This document shows, one piece after another, positions 17,792 to 25,667 of a stretch of DNA of 64,000 nt; positions within the stretch are counted from its first letter, which is position 1; the number at the start of each line of letters is the position of its first letter. The notes beneath the pieces are model-generated. The model was not told the DNA's origin, did not search any database, and saw only the letters and a list, made by a program, of their open reading frames with translations. The DNA comes from JACVRM01 sp963755085 (lineage in GTDB: Bacteria > Actinomycetota > Thermoleophilia > Gaiellales > Gaiellaceae). Location of the stretch: contig CAVWIN010000005.1 of assembly GCA_963755085.1 (NCBI GenBank), positions 62,001 through 126,000 on the forward strand, in the 5' to 3' direction. The translations under genes and the position numbers were made by a program.

Positions 17792-18585
17792 CCGGTGCCG
17801 GACGGGACGACGAGAGTACGCTGCGATCGATGCGCGACGATCCCGAGCTGCTGATCAACGAGTTCTTCCAGCGGCTCGACGAGCTGGAAGCGCTCGCGCA
17901 GGACATTACGTCGCGCCTCTCGACGACGACACCGGACGGTGGGCCGGCGCGAGCGCCGCGCCGGGAGCGGCCGTTCCAGCTGGTCGTCGTCTGTACCGGC
18001 AACCGCGTGCGGAGCCCGGCGGCGGAAGGATTCCTGCGGGTGCTGACGGAGGGCCTCCCGGTGCGGCTGTCGTCGGCCGGGCTGCTCGACCTCGGCCCGG
18101 TGCCGGCGCTGCCGGAGACGCTGCAGACGGCGGCCGAGCTCGGTCTTGACCTGAGCGACCACCGCGCGCAGTGCGTCGTCAACGCCGACCTCAGCGCCGT
18201 CGACCTGGTCGTCGGTTTCGAGCAGCGGCATGTCGCGACCTCCGTCGTCGACGCCCACGCCGACCGCGACCGGACCTTCACGATCGTCGAGCTCGTCGAT
18301 CTCCTCGCGCGCGTGCTGCCGCCGGCCAACGAGGACCCCGCCGAGCGCGCGCGCGAGGCGGTCGCCCGGGCCGCAGCGCTCCGCCGCGGGCGGACGGAGC
18401 CGCCGACCGAGATTCCCGATCCTCTGGGCGGGTCGGCCGCCGTGTACCGCTCGACGATCGAGCGCGTCCGCGACCTGTCCGAGCGCATGGCCGCCGGCCT
18501 CTTCGGCGCGGAATCGCTCAATCCGCTGCCGGTGGTGGCGACGCAAGCACGCCATCCCCACGTTCGCGCCGTCCGCGACCGCTAG
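17788..18585 (+). CDS. Low-molecular-weight protein-tyrosine-phosphatase-like protein
   Basis: 265 aa. Residues about 65-230 form an LMW-PTP domain: catalytic loop VVCTGNRVRSPAAEG (C-X5-R-S), and a DP loop IPDPLGGS that supplies the general acid Asp. It carries an N-terminal extension of about 60 residues with a helical DPELLINEFFQRLDELEA segment and a Pro/Arg linker. Together with the adjacent epimerase and dead sugar transferase this fits tyrosine-phosphatase control of polysaccharide export, but arsenate-reductase relatives share the fold. An internal ATG at 17830 is an alternative start. Confidence 0.8.
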   Translation: MTGAGRDDESTLRSMRDDPELLINEFFQRLDELEALAQDITSRLSTTTPDGGPARAPRRERPFQLVVVCTGNRVRSPAAEGFLRVLTEGLPVRLSSAGLLDLGPVPALPETLQTAAELGLDLSDHRAQCVVNADLSAVDLVVGFEQRHVATSVVDAHADRDRTFTIVELVDLLARVLPPANEDPAERAREAVARAAALRRGRTEPPTEIPDPLGGSAAVYRSTIERVRDLSERMAAGLFGAESLNPLPVVATQARHPHVRAVRDR

Positions 18586-18594
18586 CAACCACTC

Positions 18595-18620
18595 GGGACA
18601 GACCCGCAGGGACAGCCCCT
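18595..18620. repeat. Degenerate GGGACAG repeat, copy 2
   Basis: GGGACAGACCC then AGGGACAGCCCCT, resembling the block at 13066-13109. Lies in the 49-base gap between the convergent phosphatase and lysS genes. Confidence 0.45.
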
Positions 18621-18634
18621 GGCCGCGGTCACTA

Positions 18635-20005
18635 CTAGCGGAGCGGCGGGAACAGAATCACGTCGCGGATCGTGTCCTTGCCCGCGAGCACCATCGCGAG
18701 CCGGTCGATCCCGAGGCCGAGGCCACCGGTCGGCGGCATCCCGTACGACAGCGCCTCGACGAAGTCGGGATCCCCTTGCTCCGCCTCGACGTTGCCGCCC
18801 GCGCCCTCCTCTGCCTGCATGGCAAAGCGCTGGGCCTGCTCGTCCGGGTCGTTGAGCTCGGAGTAGGCGTTGCCGAGCTCCATCCCCCCGACGTAGTACT
18901 CGAACCGCTCGGTGATCGTCGGGTCGTCGTCCTTTGCGCGCGCGAACGGCGACAGCTCGACCGGGTAGTCGTAGAGGATCGTCGGCTGGATCAGGCTCGG
19001 CTCGACGTGGCTCGAGAGCGCGTGATCCACGAGCTGCGCCCACGTCTTGTCGGCATGCGTGTCGGTGCCGCGATCCTCGAGCCGCTTGCGGAGCTCGTCC
19101 GCGTCACGCGTCCAGAGCCCCTGCTGCTCCAGCGCCTCGACCAGGCTGATCCGGCGCCACGGCGGCGCGACGTCGATCTCGTGCTCCTTGAACGTGATCC
19201 TCGTCGTCCCGAGCGCGTCCCCGGCCACCGCCGCGACAAGCTCCTCGATGCGGTCCATGGTGTCCCGGTAGTCGGCGTAGGCCTCGTACCACTCGAGCAT
19301 CGTGAACTCCGGGTTGTTCTTGTAGGAGACGCTCTCGTTGCGGAAGTCCTTGGCGAGCTCGTAGACCCGCTCGAGCCCGCCGACGATGAGGCGCTTGAGG
19401 TACAGCTCGGTGGCGATCCGGAGGTAGACGTCGCGGTCGAGCTCGCGCGAATGGGTCACGAACGGCTCGGCGAAGCCGCCGCCGTAGCGCGGCTGCAGCA
19501 CCGGCGTCTCGACCTCCACGAACCCGTGCTCGTCGAGGTACCGGCGGATCGCGGTGATCATGCGGGAGCGCAGCTGGAAGTCCTCGCGCGTCTCCTCGGT
19601 CATGAGCAGGTCGAGGTAGCGCTTGCGGTAGCGGAGCTCGACATCCTGGATGCCGTGGAACGTGTCCGGGAGCGGCCGCTGGTTCGGGGCGAGCAGCTCG
19701 ACGGAGCGGACGCGCAGCGACGGCTCGCCGCGGCGGGTGCGCATCGGCACCCCCTCGACGCCTACGACGTCGCCGAGGTTGACGTCGAGCTCGCCGATCT
19801 CGGCGGGCTGGCAGAAGAGCTGGATGCGGCCCGAGCGGTCGACCAGATCGAGGAAGACGAGCTTGCCCATGTCCCGCCGGGCCATGACCCGGCCGGCGAG
19901 CCGGCGTACCTCCGCGCTCTCCCCGCCGGGTTCGAGCTGCTCCGACTCGGCGCGCACGGAGACCACGTCGACGCGGTCCGGGAAGCGCTTCGGAAGGCTG
20001 GCCAT
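18635..20005 (-). CDS. lysS: Lysyl-tRNA synthetase, class II
   Basis: 456 aa. N-terminal OB-fold anticodon-binding domain (RRLAGRVMARRDMGKLVFLDL), then the class II catalytic core: motif 1 near DEHGFVEVETPVLQP, motif 2 KDFRNESVSYKNNPEFTMLE, motif 3 GLGLGIDRLAMVL. Slightly short against the usual 490-500 aa because the N-terminal helix is trimmed. The ATG at 20005 is chosen; an upstream ATG at 20089 would add residues unlike LysRS. TAAACT lies 10 bases upstream. The lysS-clpC-radA order resembles mycobacteria. Confidence 0.95.
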   Translation of the reverse strand: MASLPKRFPDRVDVVSVRAESEQLEPGGESAEVRRLAGRVMARRDMGKLVFLDLVDRSGRIQLFCQPAEIGELDVNLGDVVGVEGVPMRTRRGEPSLRVRSVELLAPNQRPLPDTFHGIQDVELRYRKRYLDLLMTEETREDFQLRSRMITAIRRYLDEHGFVEVETPVLQPRYGGGFAEPFVTHSRELDRDVYLRIATELYLKRLIVGGLERVYELAKDFRNESVSYKNNPEFTMLEWYEAYADYRDTMDRIEELVAAVAGDALGTTRITFKEHEIDVAPPWRRISLVEALEQQGLWTRDADELRKRLEDRGTDTHADKTWAQLVDHALSSHVEPSLIQPTILYDYPVELSPFARAKDDDPTITERFEYYVGGMELGNAYSELNDPDEQAQRFAMQAEEGAGGNVEAEQGDPDFVEALSYGMPPTGGLGLGIDRLAMVLAGKDTIRDVILFPPLR

Positions 20006-20094
20006 CGGAGTCGCGAGTTTAGGTACTGGGAAGAAGGCGCCTCCGCCGGTCGTCTTACAGACCCGATCGCTCATCCGAAAGAGAGGCACCTCCG

Positions 20095-20538
20095 ATGATG
20101 AAGCGGATCATTCGAAAGAAACTCTTCAAGCCGACTCTTATCGCGTTCGCGACTGCTCTGTTCATCGTCTTCCCGACCGCGGCCTCGGCGATGCCGATGC
20201 TCGACTACAGCGGCTCCACCGCCACACCGCGGGCCTTCGTCGTTCCGTCCGCAACGCTGACCGACGGCTGGTACTCGGCCGCGATCCAGCAGACTCCCCT
20301 CACCGACGGCTGGTACTCGGCCGTCGTGAAGCAGACTCCACTCACCGACGGCTGGTACAGCGCCGTCGTCAAGGCGCCGGTGTCGTCGACGCCGACGATC
20401 GTCACGCCAACCTCAACGAGCAACTTCCCGTACCGCACCACCGGGATTGCCCTCGCGTTCGGGCTCCTGCTCGCCGCGCTCCTCGCGACGGCGGTCGTGA
20501 AGACCCGGCGCGTCCGGCACGTCCCGATCCTCCAGTAA
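20095..20538 (+). CDS. Secreted/membrane protein with three LTDGWYSA repeats
   Basis: 147 aa. Signal peptide (KKLFKPTLIAFATALFIVFPTAASA), a mature segment with three 14-residue tandem repeats of the form LTDGWYSAVVKQTP (residues 55-68, 69-82, 83-96), a Ser/Thr/Pro linker, then a C-terminal membrane helix (TGIALAFGLLLAALLATAVV) and a basic tail KTRRVRHVPILQ. So it should be a type I membrane protein with the repeats outside. No LPXTG motif. I do not recognise the family. The near-identical DNA repeats suggest recent duplication or conservation of a Trp-Tyr-rich ligand-binding motif. Confidence 0.75.
   Translation: MMKRIIRKKLFKPTLIAFATALFIVFPTAASAMPMLDYSGSTATPRAFVVPSATLTDGWYSAAIQQTPLTDGWYSAVVKQTPLTDGWYSAVVKAPVSSTPTIVTPTSTSNFPYRTTGIALAFGLLLAALLATAVVKTRRVRHVPILQ
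20257..20382 (+). repeat. Three tandem 42-base repeats inside the LTDGWYSA gene
   Basis: Units at 20257-20298, 20299-20340 and 20341-20382. Each starts with an LTDGWYSA codon block; units 1 and 2 differ mainly at the AAIQ versus AVVK codons. Unit 3 switches serine codon from TCG to AGC. Confidence 0.85.
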
Positions 20539-21061
20539 CTCCTCCAGTAGGCGACTCCCTCGCTACGGCCCGGCCGCTTCGGCGGCCGGGCCGACTGGTG
20601 GTCCAGGCGATCTCGAACCCGCTCTGCCGTCCAAGCTCGATGAGCCGCTTTGCGAGCTCATCGAGCTCCGAGCGGCCCATCCCCATCGCCGCATAGACCG
20701 GGATGCCGCCCCCAGGCGTGCCGCGGCGGTGGACCCGAAGGATCGGCCGGATGTCATCCATGCTCAGGAACGGCCCCTCCTGGGACACCGAGATCGCGCG
20801 AACGTCCGACCAGGCGACCTCATGGGCGCCGAGGCGGTTGCGAATGTGGATGCCGCTGCCGTCGGCACGCATGCGCAGGCCGGCCGAGCGAAGCTCGAAG
20901 AGCACGATCCCGGCGACCGCGATGGGAACGACCGCCCAGAAGCCAGCGAGTGCGAGCGCCAGTGTGACGAAGATCCCGCCGAAGAACAGGCCGCCGACGA
21001 GGCTGTCGTAGAAGGGCGCGACCAGGCACAGCCGCCGCCATGACTGGCGGACCTCGATCAC
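20402..21061 (-). CDS. Bacterial PH-domain membrane protein
   Basis: 219 aa, GTG start. Two membrane helices near the N-terminus (VGGLFFGGIFVTLALALAGFW and VVPIAVAGIVLFEL), then a bacterial PH-like beta domain (LRMRADGSGIHIRNRLGAHEVAWSDVRAISV, then FLSMDDIRPILRVHRRG) followed by a helix DELAKRLIELGRQ. The last 65 residues are Arg/Gly/Ser-rich and run antisense into the neighbouring gene; this tail is low-complexity and may not be conserved. Function unknown. Confidence 0.65.
   Translation of the reverse strand: MIEVRQSWRRLCLVAPFYDSLVGGLFFGGIFVTLALALAGFWAVVPIAVAGIVLFELRSAGLRMRADGSGIHIRNRLGAHEVAWSDVRAISVSQEGPFLSMDDIRPILRVHRRGTPGGGIPVYAAMGMGRSELDELAKRLIELGRQSGFEIAWTTSRPGRRSGRAVARESPTGGVTGGSGRAGRAGSSRPPSRGARRAGARTRGQSRWCGTGSCSLRLA
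20566..20593. terminator. Strong GC hairpin downstream of the LTDGWYSA gene
   Basis: Perfect 12-base stem CGGCCCGGCCGC/GCGGCCGGGCCG closed by a TTCG tetraloop, 27 bases after the stop. No T-tract, so possibly an RNA 3'-end stabiliser rather than a classical terminator. Also coding for the PH-protein tail. Confidence 0.55.
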
Positions 21062-21106
21062 GGTCTGAGACAGCGCAGGCTGACAGCCGCCCGGGGCGGC
21101 GCCGGG

Positions 21107-21580
21107 TTACGCGGCCTTGATGTCGAGGATCTTGAACTTGAGCGCGCCGCGCGGGGCCGCCACCTCGACGGTCTCGCCCTTCTTGCGTCCGATGATCGCC
21201 TTGCCGACCGGCGACTCGTTCGAGAGCTTGTTCTCGGCCGGGTTCGCCTCGGCGGAGCCGACGATCTGGTACTCGAACGTCTTGTTGGCGCCGACGTCAC
21301 GCAGCCGAACCGTCGCGCCGATCGAGACGACGTCGGCGGTGATCTCCGACTCGTCGATGACGCGCGCCGCGCGCAGGCGCTCCTCGAGCGTCGCGATCCG
21401 GTGCTCGAGCATCATCTGCTCGTTCTTCGCGTCGTCGTACTCGGCGTTCTCGGCGATATCGCCGAACTCACGCGCGACGCGAATGCGCTCGGCGACCTCC
21501 CGTCGACGGTCGGTCGACAGGACCTCGATCTCCTGCTTCAGCTTTTCGTATCCCTCACGAGTGAGGACAACTTCCTTCAC
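21107..21580 (-). CDS. greA: Transcription elongation factor GreA
   Basis: 157 aa, GTG start with GGGAGG upstream. Rescues backtracked RNA polymerase by stimulating transcript cleavage. N-terminal antiparallel coiled coil with the acidic tip (AREFGDIAENAEYDDAKNEQ) that enters the secondary channel, and the C-terminal FKBP-like domain with SPVGKAIIGRKKGETVEV. Full length. Placed between coaX and lysS. Confidence 0.95.
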   Translation of the reverse strand: MKEVVLTREGYEKLKQEIEVLSTDRRREVAERIRVAREFGDIAENAEYDDAKNEQMMLEHRIATLEERLRAARVIDESEITADVVSIGATVRLRDVGANKTFEYQIVGSAEANPAENKLSNESPVGKAIIGRKKGETVEVAAPRGALKFKILDIKAA

Positions 21581-21602
21581 CGAACGCCTCCCGAACGGCC
21601 CC

Positions 21603-21628
21603 AGGAAAAATAAAGGCGGCTTCGCCGC
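21603..21628 (-). terminator. Rho-independent terminator of coaX
   Basis: On the minus strand a short GCGGC/GCCGC stem with a GAA loop runs into CTTTATTTTT. It lies 46 bases beyond the coaX stop and before greA. Confidence 0.6.
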
Positions 21629-21673
21629 GGGCGGGAATCCTAGCCACGGTGCCGGACGGACGCAAACCCGGCC

Positions 21674-22429
21674 TTACTCGCCCTGATTCAGCTCCCAGAT
21701 CCGCCTGAGACCTTCCAGCGTCAGGTCCTGGTCGATGCGGTCGAGCGTGGCCGCGTGCGGGACGATCAGCTCGGCCAGGCCGCCGGTCGCCACGGTCGGC
21801 GCGTCGGCGCCCAACTCGTCTCGGATCCGGCGCACGATCTCGTCGACCTGGCCCGCGAAGCCGTAGACGAGACCGGATTGCAGCGCGGCCGAGGTCGTCT
21901 TCCCGATCACGGCCGGCGGCTCCACGAACTCGACCCGGAAGAGCCGCGCGGCGCGGCCGAAGAGCGCGTCCATGGAGACCTCGATGCCGGGGGCGAGCAC
22001 GCCGCCGACGTACTCGCCGGCCGGCGACACGACGTCGAAGTTGGTCGACGTGCCGAAGTCGACGACGATGCAGGGCGCGCCGTGCCTGGCCCGCGCCGCG
22101 ACGGCATTGGCGACGCGGTCGGGCCCGACCTCGCGCGGGTCGTCGTACCGGACGGCCATGCCGGTGCGCGTCCCCGGCCCCAGTACCAGGATCGGCACCC
22201 GCGCCCACCGCTCGGCGAAGTCCTCGTACGAGCGCACGAGCGCGGGGACCGTGGACGAGAGGCAGATGCCGTCGACCGTGCCGAGGTCGATCAGCCGGTC
22301 GAGCAGGACGCCCAGCTCGTCGCCGGTGCGCTGCGCCTCGGTCGTGACGCGGCGCTGGTCGACGATGCGCTCGCCCTCGTAGAGGCCGAACACGGTTTGC
22401 GTGTTCCCGACGTCGACGGCGAGAAGCAT
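21674..22429 (-). CDS. coaX: Type III pantothenate kinase
   Basis: 251 aa. Phosphorylates pantothenate in the first step of CoA synthesis. ASKHA-fold: phosphate-1 loop MLLAVDVGNTQTVFGL at the N-terminus, GPDRVANAVAA (pantothenate-side), phosphate-2 loop VVDFGTSTNFDVV, GGVLAPGIEVSMDALF and ATGGLAELI. The ATG at 22429 puts the DxGNT motif at the expected place. Overlaps no gene; DUF4242 is divergent, 22 bases away. panC and panD, its partners in mycobacteria, are not in the window. Confidence 0.95.
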   Translation of the reverse strand: MLLAVDVGNTQTVFGLYEGERIVDQRRVTTEAQRTGDELGVLLDRLIDLGTVDGICLSSTVPALVRSYEDFAERWARVPILVLGPGTRTGMAVRYDDPREVGPDRVANAVAARARHGAPCIVVDFGTSTNFDVVSPAGEYVGGVLAPGIEVSMDALFGRAARLFRVEFVEPPAVIGKTTSAALQSGLVYGFAGQVDEIVRRIRDELGADAPTVATGGLAELIVPHAATLDRIDQDLTLEGLRRIWELNQGE

Positions 22430-22439
22430 GCGCCGCTTG

Positions 22440-22445
22440 TACCAT
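22440..22445 (+). promoter_or_regulatory. -10 element for a leaderless DUF4242 mRNA
   Basis: TACCAT, exactly 6 bases before the ATG at 22452; no ribosome-binding site. Confidence 0.5.
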
Positions 22446-22451
22446 CTCGCC

Positions 22452-22763
22452 ATGCCCCGTTACGTCGTCGAACGCACCTACACGGTGGACATGGACACGC
22501 TGCCGACTGTGGCGACACGGTCGAAGGCGATCGGCCACTACCACTACCCGCAGATCATCTGGGAGCACAGCCACGTCGTCGTCGGCGAAGACGGGACGCC
22601 GAAGTCGTTCTGCATTTACGAGGCGCCGAACGTGGAGATGGTCCGCGAGCACTCGCGGCAGCTCGGCGACCACTTCATCGAGACGATCTACGAGATCGCC
22701 GGCGACGTCACGCCGGACGACTTTCCTCTGACCTCGGATCCGGTCGAGCAGCCGCAGAGCTAG
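22452..22763 (+). CDS. DUF4242 family protein (SCO4226-like)
   Basis: 103 aa. Small ferredoxin-like alpha/beta protein: PRYVVERTYTVDMDTLP, IIWEHSHVVVGEDGTPKSFCIYEAPNVEMVREHS. The WEHSHV and CIYEAP stretches are family hallmarks; the Streptomyces relative SCO4226 is reported as a nickel-binding protein. His, Cys and Glu residues available here could bind metal. Single-gene transcript, probably leaderless. Its 3' end overlaps the convergent cyclase gene by 56 bases. Confidence 0.75.
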   Translation: MPRYVVERTYTVDMDTLPTVATRSKAIGHYHYPQIIWEHSHVVVGEDGTPKSFCIYEAPNVEMVREHSRQLGDHFIETIYEIAGDVTPDDFPLTSDPVEQPQS

Positions 22764-24804
22764 GTCCCGGCACGTCGACCATATGTAGGTGTGAGAGCGC
22801 CTGCACGGCGACCATCTGGCGCATGCGCAGGCTCTTGCGGCGAGCGTTGTCGCCTTCCGGCACGAGCTCGATCGCCTCGCCGTAGAGCTTGATCGAGCGC
22901 TCCTTGGCCCAGCCGCGGCCTGCCTGGTCGGCGGCCGCCTCGAGCTCGTCGAGCGCGCGCTCCGTCTCGCCGGCTTCACGCCAGTGGTGGGCCAAGGCCT
23001 CGTGCGACTGACCGACGGCCGTCGCCGCCGCGAGGAAGCGGGCGACGGCGGCGTGCTTCTCGCGCCGGGCGGCGCGCGGCAGCGTGCCGTACGCCACCTC
23101 GTGGATCAGGCCGTGCTTGAACCCGAACTGCTGGTCGCCGGAGATCCGTGAGACCGCCTCGCGGCGGATGAGGTCACGCGCCTCGAGCGATCCGAGGAGC
23201 GTGGAGAGGTCGTCGCGCGCGCAGATCTCGCTCAGCGCGCCGCGCCAGAAGACGCGTCCGACCACGGATGCGTCGACGAGCACCCGCCGCTCGTCCGGCG
23301 GCAGCGCGTCGAGCCTGGCCGCGACGATCGCCTGCACGCTGGTAGGCAGCCGGCCGGTCTCGGTTGTCGAGCGCTCGGCGAGCGACGCCGACAGCTCCTC
23401 GATGAAGAGCGGGTTCCCCTCGGCCGTCTCGGCGACAGCCGCCGCGCGCTCGTCCAGGGCGGTCGCGAGCAGCTTCCGGGCGAGCTCCTGGCCGGCCTCC
23501 GGGCTCAGCGGGTCGAGCAGAAGCGCCGTGTATGACGACACGCCGCCGCACCACGCCGGCCGGCTGGTCAACAGCTCCGGCCGCGCGAGCGCGACGAAGA
23601 AGACCGGCACGTCGTGAACGCGTCCGGCGAACGTCTCGAGCAGGTCGAGGAGGCTTTCGTCGGCCCAGTGGATGTCCTCGAACAGCAGCAGCGTCGGGCC
23701 CTGCAGGGCGAGCGACTCGACGAGCACCCGGGCCGAGAAGAACAGCGTTTCGCGGTCGACCGCGCCGTCCTCGCTCCCGAGGCCGAGCAGCGTCGCCAGG
23801 TGGGGCACGTGCTCCTCGGCCGCCGCCGGCCCGGCAAGCTCGGCGACCGCGGCGGAGAGCTTCTCATAGGCGGGCTCGGGCTCGTCGCTGTCGAAGATGC
23901 GCGCGATCTGCTTGACCTGCTGGGCGAACGCGCTGTACGGGGTGCTCGCGCCGTACGGCGTCGAGCGGCCACGGATGACGCGCCCGCCCTGGTCGGCGAC
24001 GAACGTCGAGAGCTCGAGCGAGAGCCGAGTCTTCCCGATCCCGGACGGGCCGAAGACGGTCACGAACTGCGCCCTGCTCTCGTCCGCGACGCGCGCCCAG
24101 GTCCCGGTCAGCAGGCCGAGCTCCCGCTCCCGGCCCACGATCGGCGCCCCCGTGACAGCCCGCTCGCCCGCCGCGGTCGTCGGGTGCAGGGCAAGCCACG
24201 CATGCACTGGCTGCTGCTTGCCCTTGAGCGTGAGCGGCTGGGCGGGCCGGTATTCGATCGCCGTACGGGTGGCGATGTAGGTCTCCTCGCCGACCAGCAC
24301 TGACCCGACCGGCGCGACGCCCTGCAGCCGAGAGGCCGTGTTGACGACGTCGCCGGCGATCATCGCCTCGCCGTGCGAGGGCCGCGCCGCCAGGTCGACG
24401 AGCGCCTCCCCGGTGTTGACGGCGATGCGCACCTCCAGGCCGTCCGCCTCCGCCCAGTCGCGGACGGCGAGCGCCGCGCGCACGGCGCGCTCGGGATCGT
24501 CGCCGTAGGCCGTCGGCGCGCCGAAGATGCCCATGACGGCGTCGCCCACGAACTTCTCGACCGCCCCGCCGAAGCGCTCGAGCTCGCCGCGCACGTGCTC
24601 GTAGTAGGGCGTGAGGAACGCGGCGACGTCCTCGGGGTCGAGCTGCTCGGCGCGCGCGGTCGACCCGACCAGGTCGACGAAGAGGACGGAGACGAGCCGC
24701 CGCTCTTCGCCCGCGCGCTGTGCGGGCGCGAGCGGCGCGGCGCACTCCATGCAGAACTTGGCGGCCTCGGGGTTGTCGTGGCCGCACTGCGCGCACGTCG
24801 CCAT
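22708..24804 (-). CDS. Class III adenylate/guanylate cyclase with AAA (STAND-like) ATPase, no. 1
   Basis: 698 aa. N-terminal zinc ribbon CAQCG...CMECA (residues 4-21), then a class III cyclase domain: metal Asp in LFVDLVGSTA, Lys-Asp in EKFVGDAVMGIFG, and the transition-state Asn/Arg in GDVVNTASRLQ. An AAA ATPase follows (Walker A FGPSGIGKTRLS, Walker B LLLFEDIHWAD) with helical sensor regions such as AETAEGNPLFIEEL. It lacks the long TPR tail of cyclase no. 2. Likely makes cAMP in response to a signal sensed by the ATPase part; signal unknown. TAGGCT-N6-ATG suggests a leaderless mRNA. Confidence 0.88.
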   Translation of the reverse strand: MATCAQCGHDNPEAAKFCMECAAPLAPAQRAGEERRLVSVLFVDLVGSTARAEQLDPEDVAAFLTPYYEHVRGELERFGGAVEKFVGDAVMGIFGAPTAYGDDPERAVRAALAVRDWAEADGLEVRIAVNTGEALVDLAARPSHGEAMIAGDVVNTASRLQGVAPVGSVLVGEETYIATRTAIEYRPAQPLTLKGKQQPVHAWLALHPTTAAGERAVTGAPIVGRERELGLLTGTWARVADESRAQFVTVFGPSGIGKTRLSLELSTFVADQGGRVIRGRSTPYGASTPYSAFAQQVKQIARIFDSDEPEPAYEKLSAAVAELAGPAAAEEHVPHLATLLGLGSEDGAVDRETLFFSARVLVESLALQGPTLLLFEDIHWADESLLDLLETFAGRVHDVPVFFVALARPELLTSRPAWCGGVSSYTALLLDPLSPEAGQELARKLLATALDERAAAVAETAEGNPLFIEELSASLAERSTTETGRLPTSVQAIVAARLDALPPDERRVLVDASVVGRVFWRGALSEICARDDLSTLLGSLEARDLIRREAVSRISGDQQFGFKHGLIHEVAYGTLPRAARREKHAAVARFLAAATAVGQSHEALAHHWREAGETERALDELEAAADQAGRGWAKERSIKLYGEAIELVPEGDNARRKSLRMRQMVAVQALSHLHMVDVPGPSSAAARPDPRSEESRPA

Positions 24805-24810
24805 GCGCGG

Positions 24811-24816
24811 AGCCTA
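24811..24816 (-). promoter_or_regulatory. -10 element for a leaderless cyclase mRNA
   Basis: TAGGCT, 6 bases before the ATG at 24804 on the minus strand. Confidence 0.5.
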
Positions 24817-24823
24817 CGGCGAC

Positions 24824-25186
24824 CTAGTCGTCGTCAGGGGAGAGCGACTCGCCGATCTTCTCGGCCAGCGCCTCGGCGGTCAGCTTGGGCTCCTCGCCCT
24901 CGCCGCGCAGCTCCTCGACCGTGACGTCGCTGGACGTGTAGATCTCGGCGCGCGGGATCATCCGCGTCGGCCGGTTCTTGTCCCAGACCCACACGTCCTC
25001 CATGCGCAGGTGGAAGAACGGGTAGCTCTGCTGCGGCACGTAGTTGAGGTCGAGCTTGTTGCACAGGTAGGTCGAGTCCTGCGTCAGGACGCAGTACCGG
25101 AACAGGCTGAAAACAGCGGTGTACTCGCGCTTGAGCTGAAGCTCGAGCTCCGCCTCGTATTCGTCGAGCTCGTCGAGATTCGACAT
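24824..25186 (-). CDS. DUF2469 family protein
   Basis: 120 aa, acidic. The pattern EYEAELELQLKREYTAVFSLFRYCV, FFHLRMEDVWVWDKNRP and VTVEELRGE matches the actinobacterial DUF2469 family (Rv2901c-like), an uncharacterised marker of the phylum. The WVWDKNRPTR core is strongly conserved. An acidic C-terminal extension follows. TACAAT-N6-ATG upstream lies inside the folK 3' end, so it likely has its own promoter. Confidence 0.8.
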   Translation of the reverse strand: MSNLDELDEYEAELELQLKREYTAVFSLFRYCVLTQDSTYLCNKLDLNYVPQQSYPFFHLRMEDVWVWDKNRPTRMIPRAEIYTSSDVTVEELRGEGEEPKLTAEALAEKIGESLSPDDD

Positions 25187-25190
25187 GCGT

Positions 25191-25655
25191 TCATTGTAGT
25201 CGCGCCAGCAGGCTCACCAAGTCGCCCGCCCCCGGCACGACGAGCGCCGGGTCGAGGTCGTGGAGCGGCTCGAGCGCGAACAGGCGTTCGGCGAGACGTG
25301 GATGTGGCACCGTAAGCCCCGGCTCGTCGATCTGCTCGTGCCCGTAGAGGAGTAGGTCGAGGTCGATCGTGCGCGGGCCCCAGCGCGGGCCGTCGCGCGT
25401 GCGGCCGAGGTCGCGCTCGACCGCAAGCAGCGTGTCCATGAGCTCGCGCGGGGTCAGTGTCGTGTCCAGTGCGGCCGCTGCGTTAAGGAAGAGCGGCTGC
25501 TCGACAGGCCCCCACGGGTCCGTTTCCCGCACCCTGGAGACGCCGACGACCTCGACGCCGGGACGGGCCCCTAGCGCGGCGAGCGCCGCGTCGAGCGCCG
25601 CCCGGCGGTCGCCGAGGTTGGCGCCGAGGCCGATGTACGCGCGTTTCGCCGCTAC
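25191..25655 (-). CDS. folK: 2-Amino-4-hydroxy-6-hydroxymethyldihydropteridine diphosphokinase
   Basis: About 153-155 aa of recognisable enzyme; transfers pyrophosphate from ATP to the pterin before FolP acts. Conserved AYIGLGANLGDR N-terminus, ETDPWGPVEQPLFLNAAA, the metal and ATP region RWGPRTIDLDLLLYG, and VPHPRLAERLFALEPL. No ATG, GTG or TTG lies at the expected N-terminus; the nearest in-frame start is a GTG at 25751, inside the divergent protease gene. The 5' limit given here (a GTA codon) is therefore only the edge of homology. Confidence 0.85.
   Translation of the reverse strand, partial: VAAKRAYIGLGANLGDRRAALDAALAALGARPGVEVVGVSRVRETDPWGPVEQPLFLNAAAALDTTLTPRELMDTLLAVERDLGRTRDGPRWGPRTIDLDLLLYGHEQIDEPGLTVPHPRLAERLFALEPLHDLDPALVVPGAGDLVSLLARLQ
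25193..25198 (-). promoter_or_regulatory. -10 element for a leaderless DUF2469 mRNA
   Basis: TACAAT, close to the -10 consensus, 6 bases before the ATG; it overlaps the folK stop codon. Confidence 0.55.
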
Positions 25656-25667
25656 ATTGCGGAGCGT

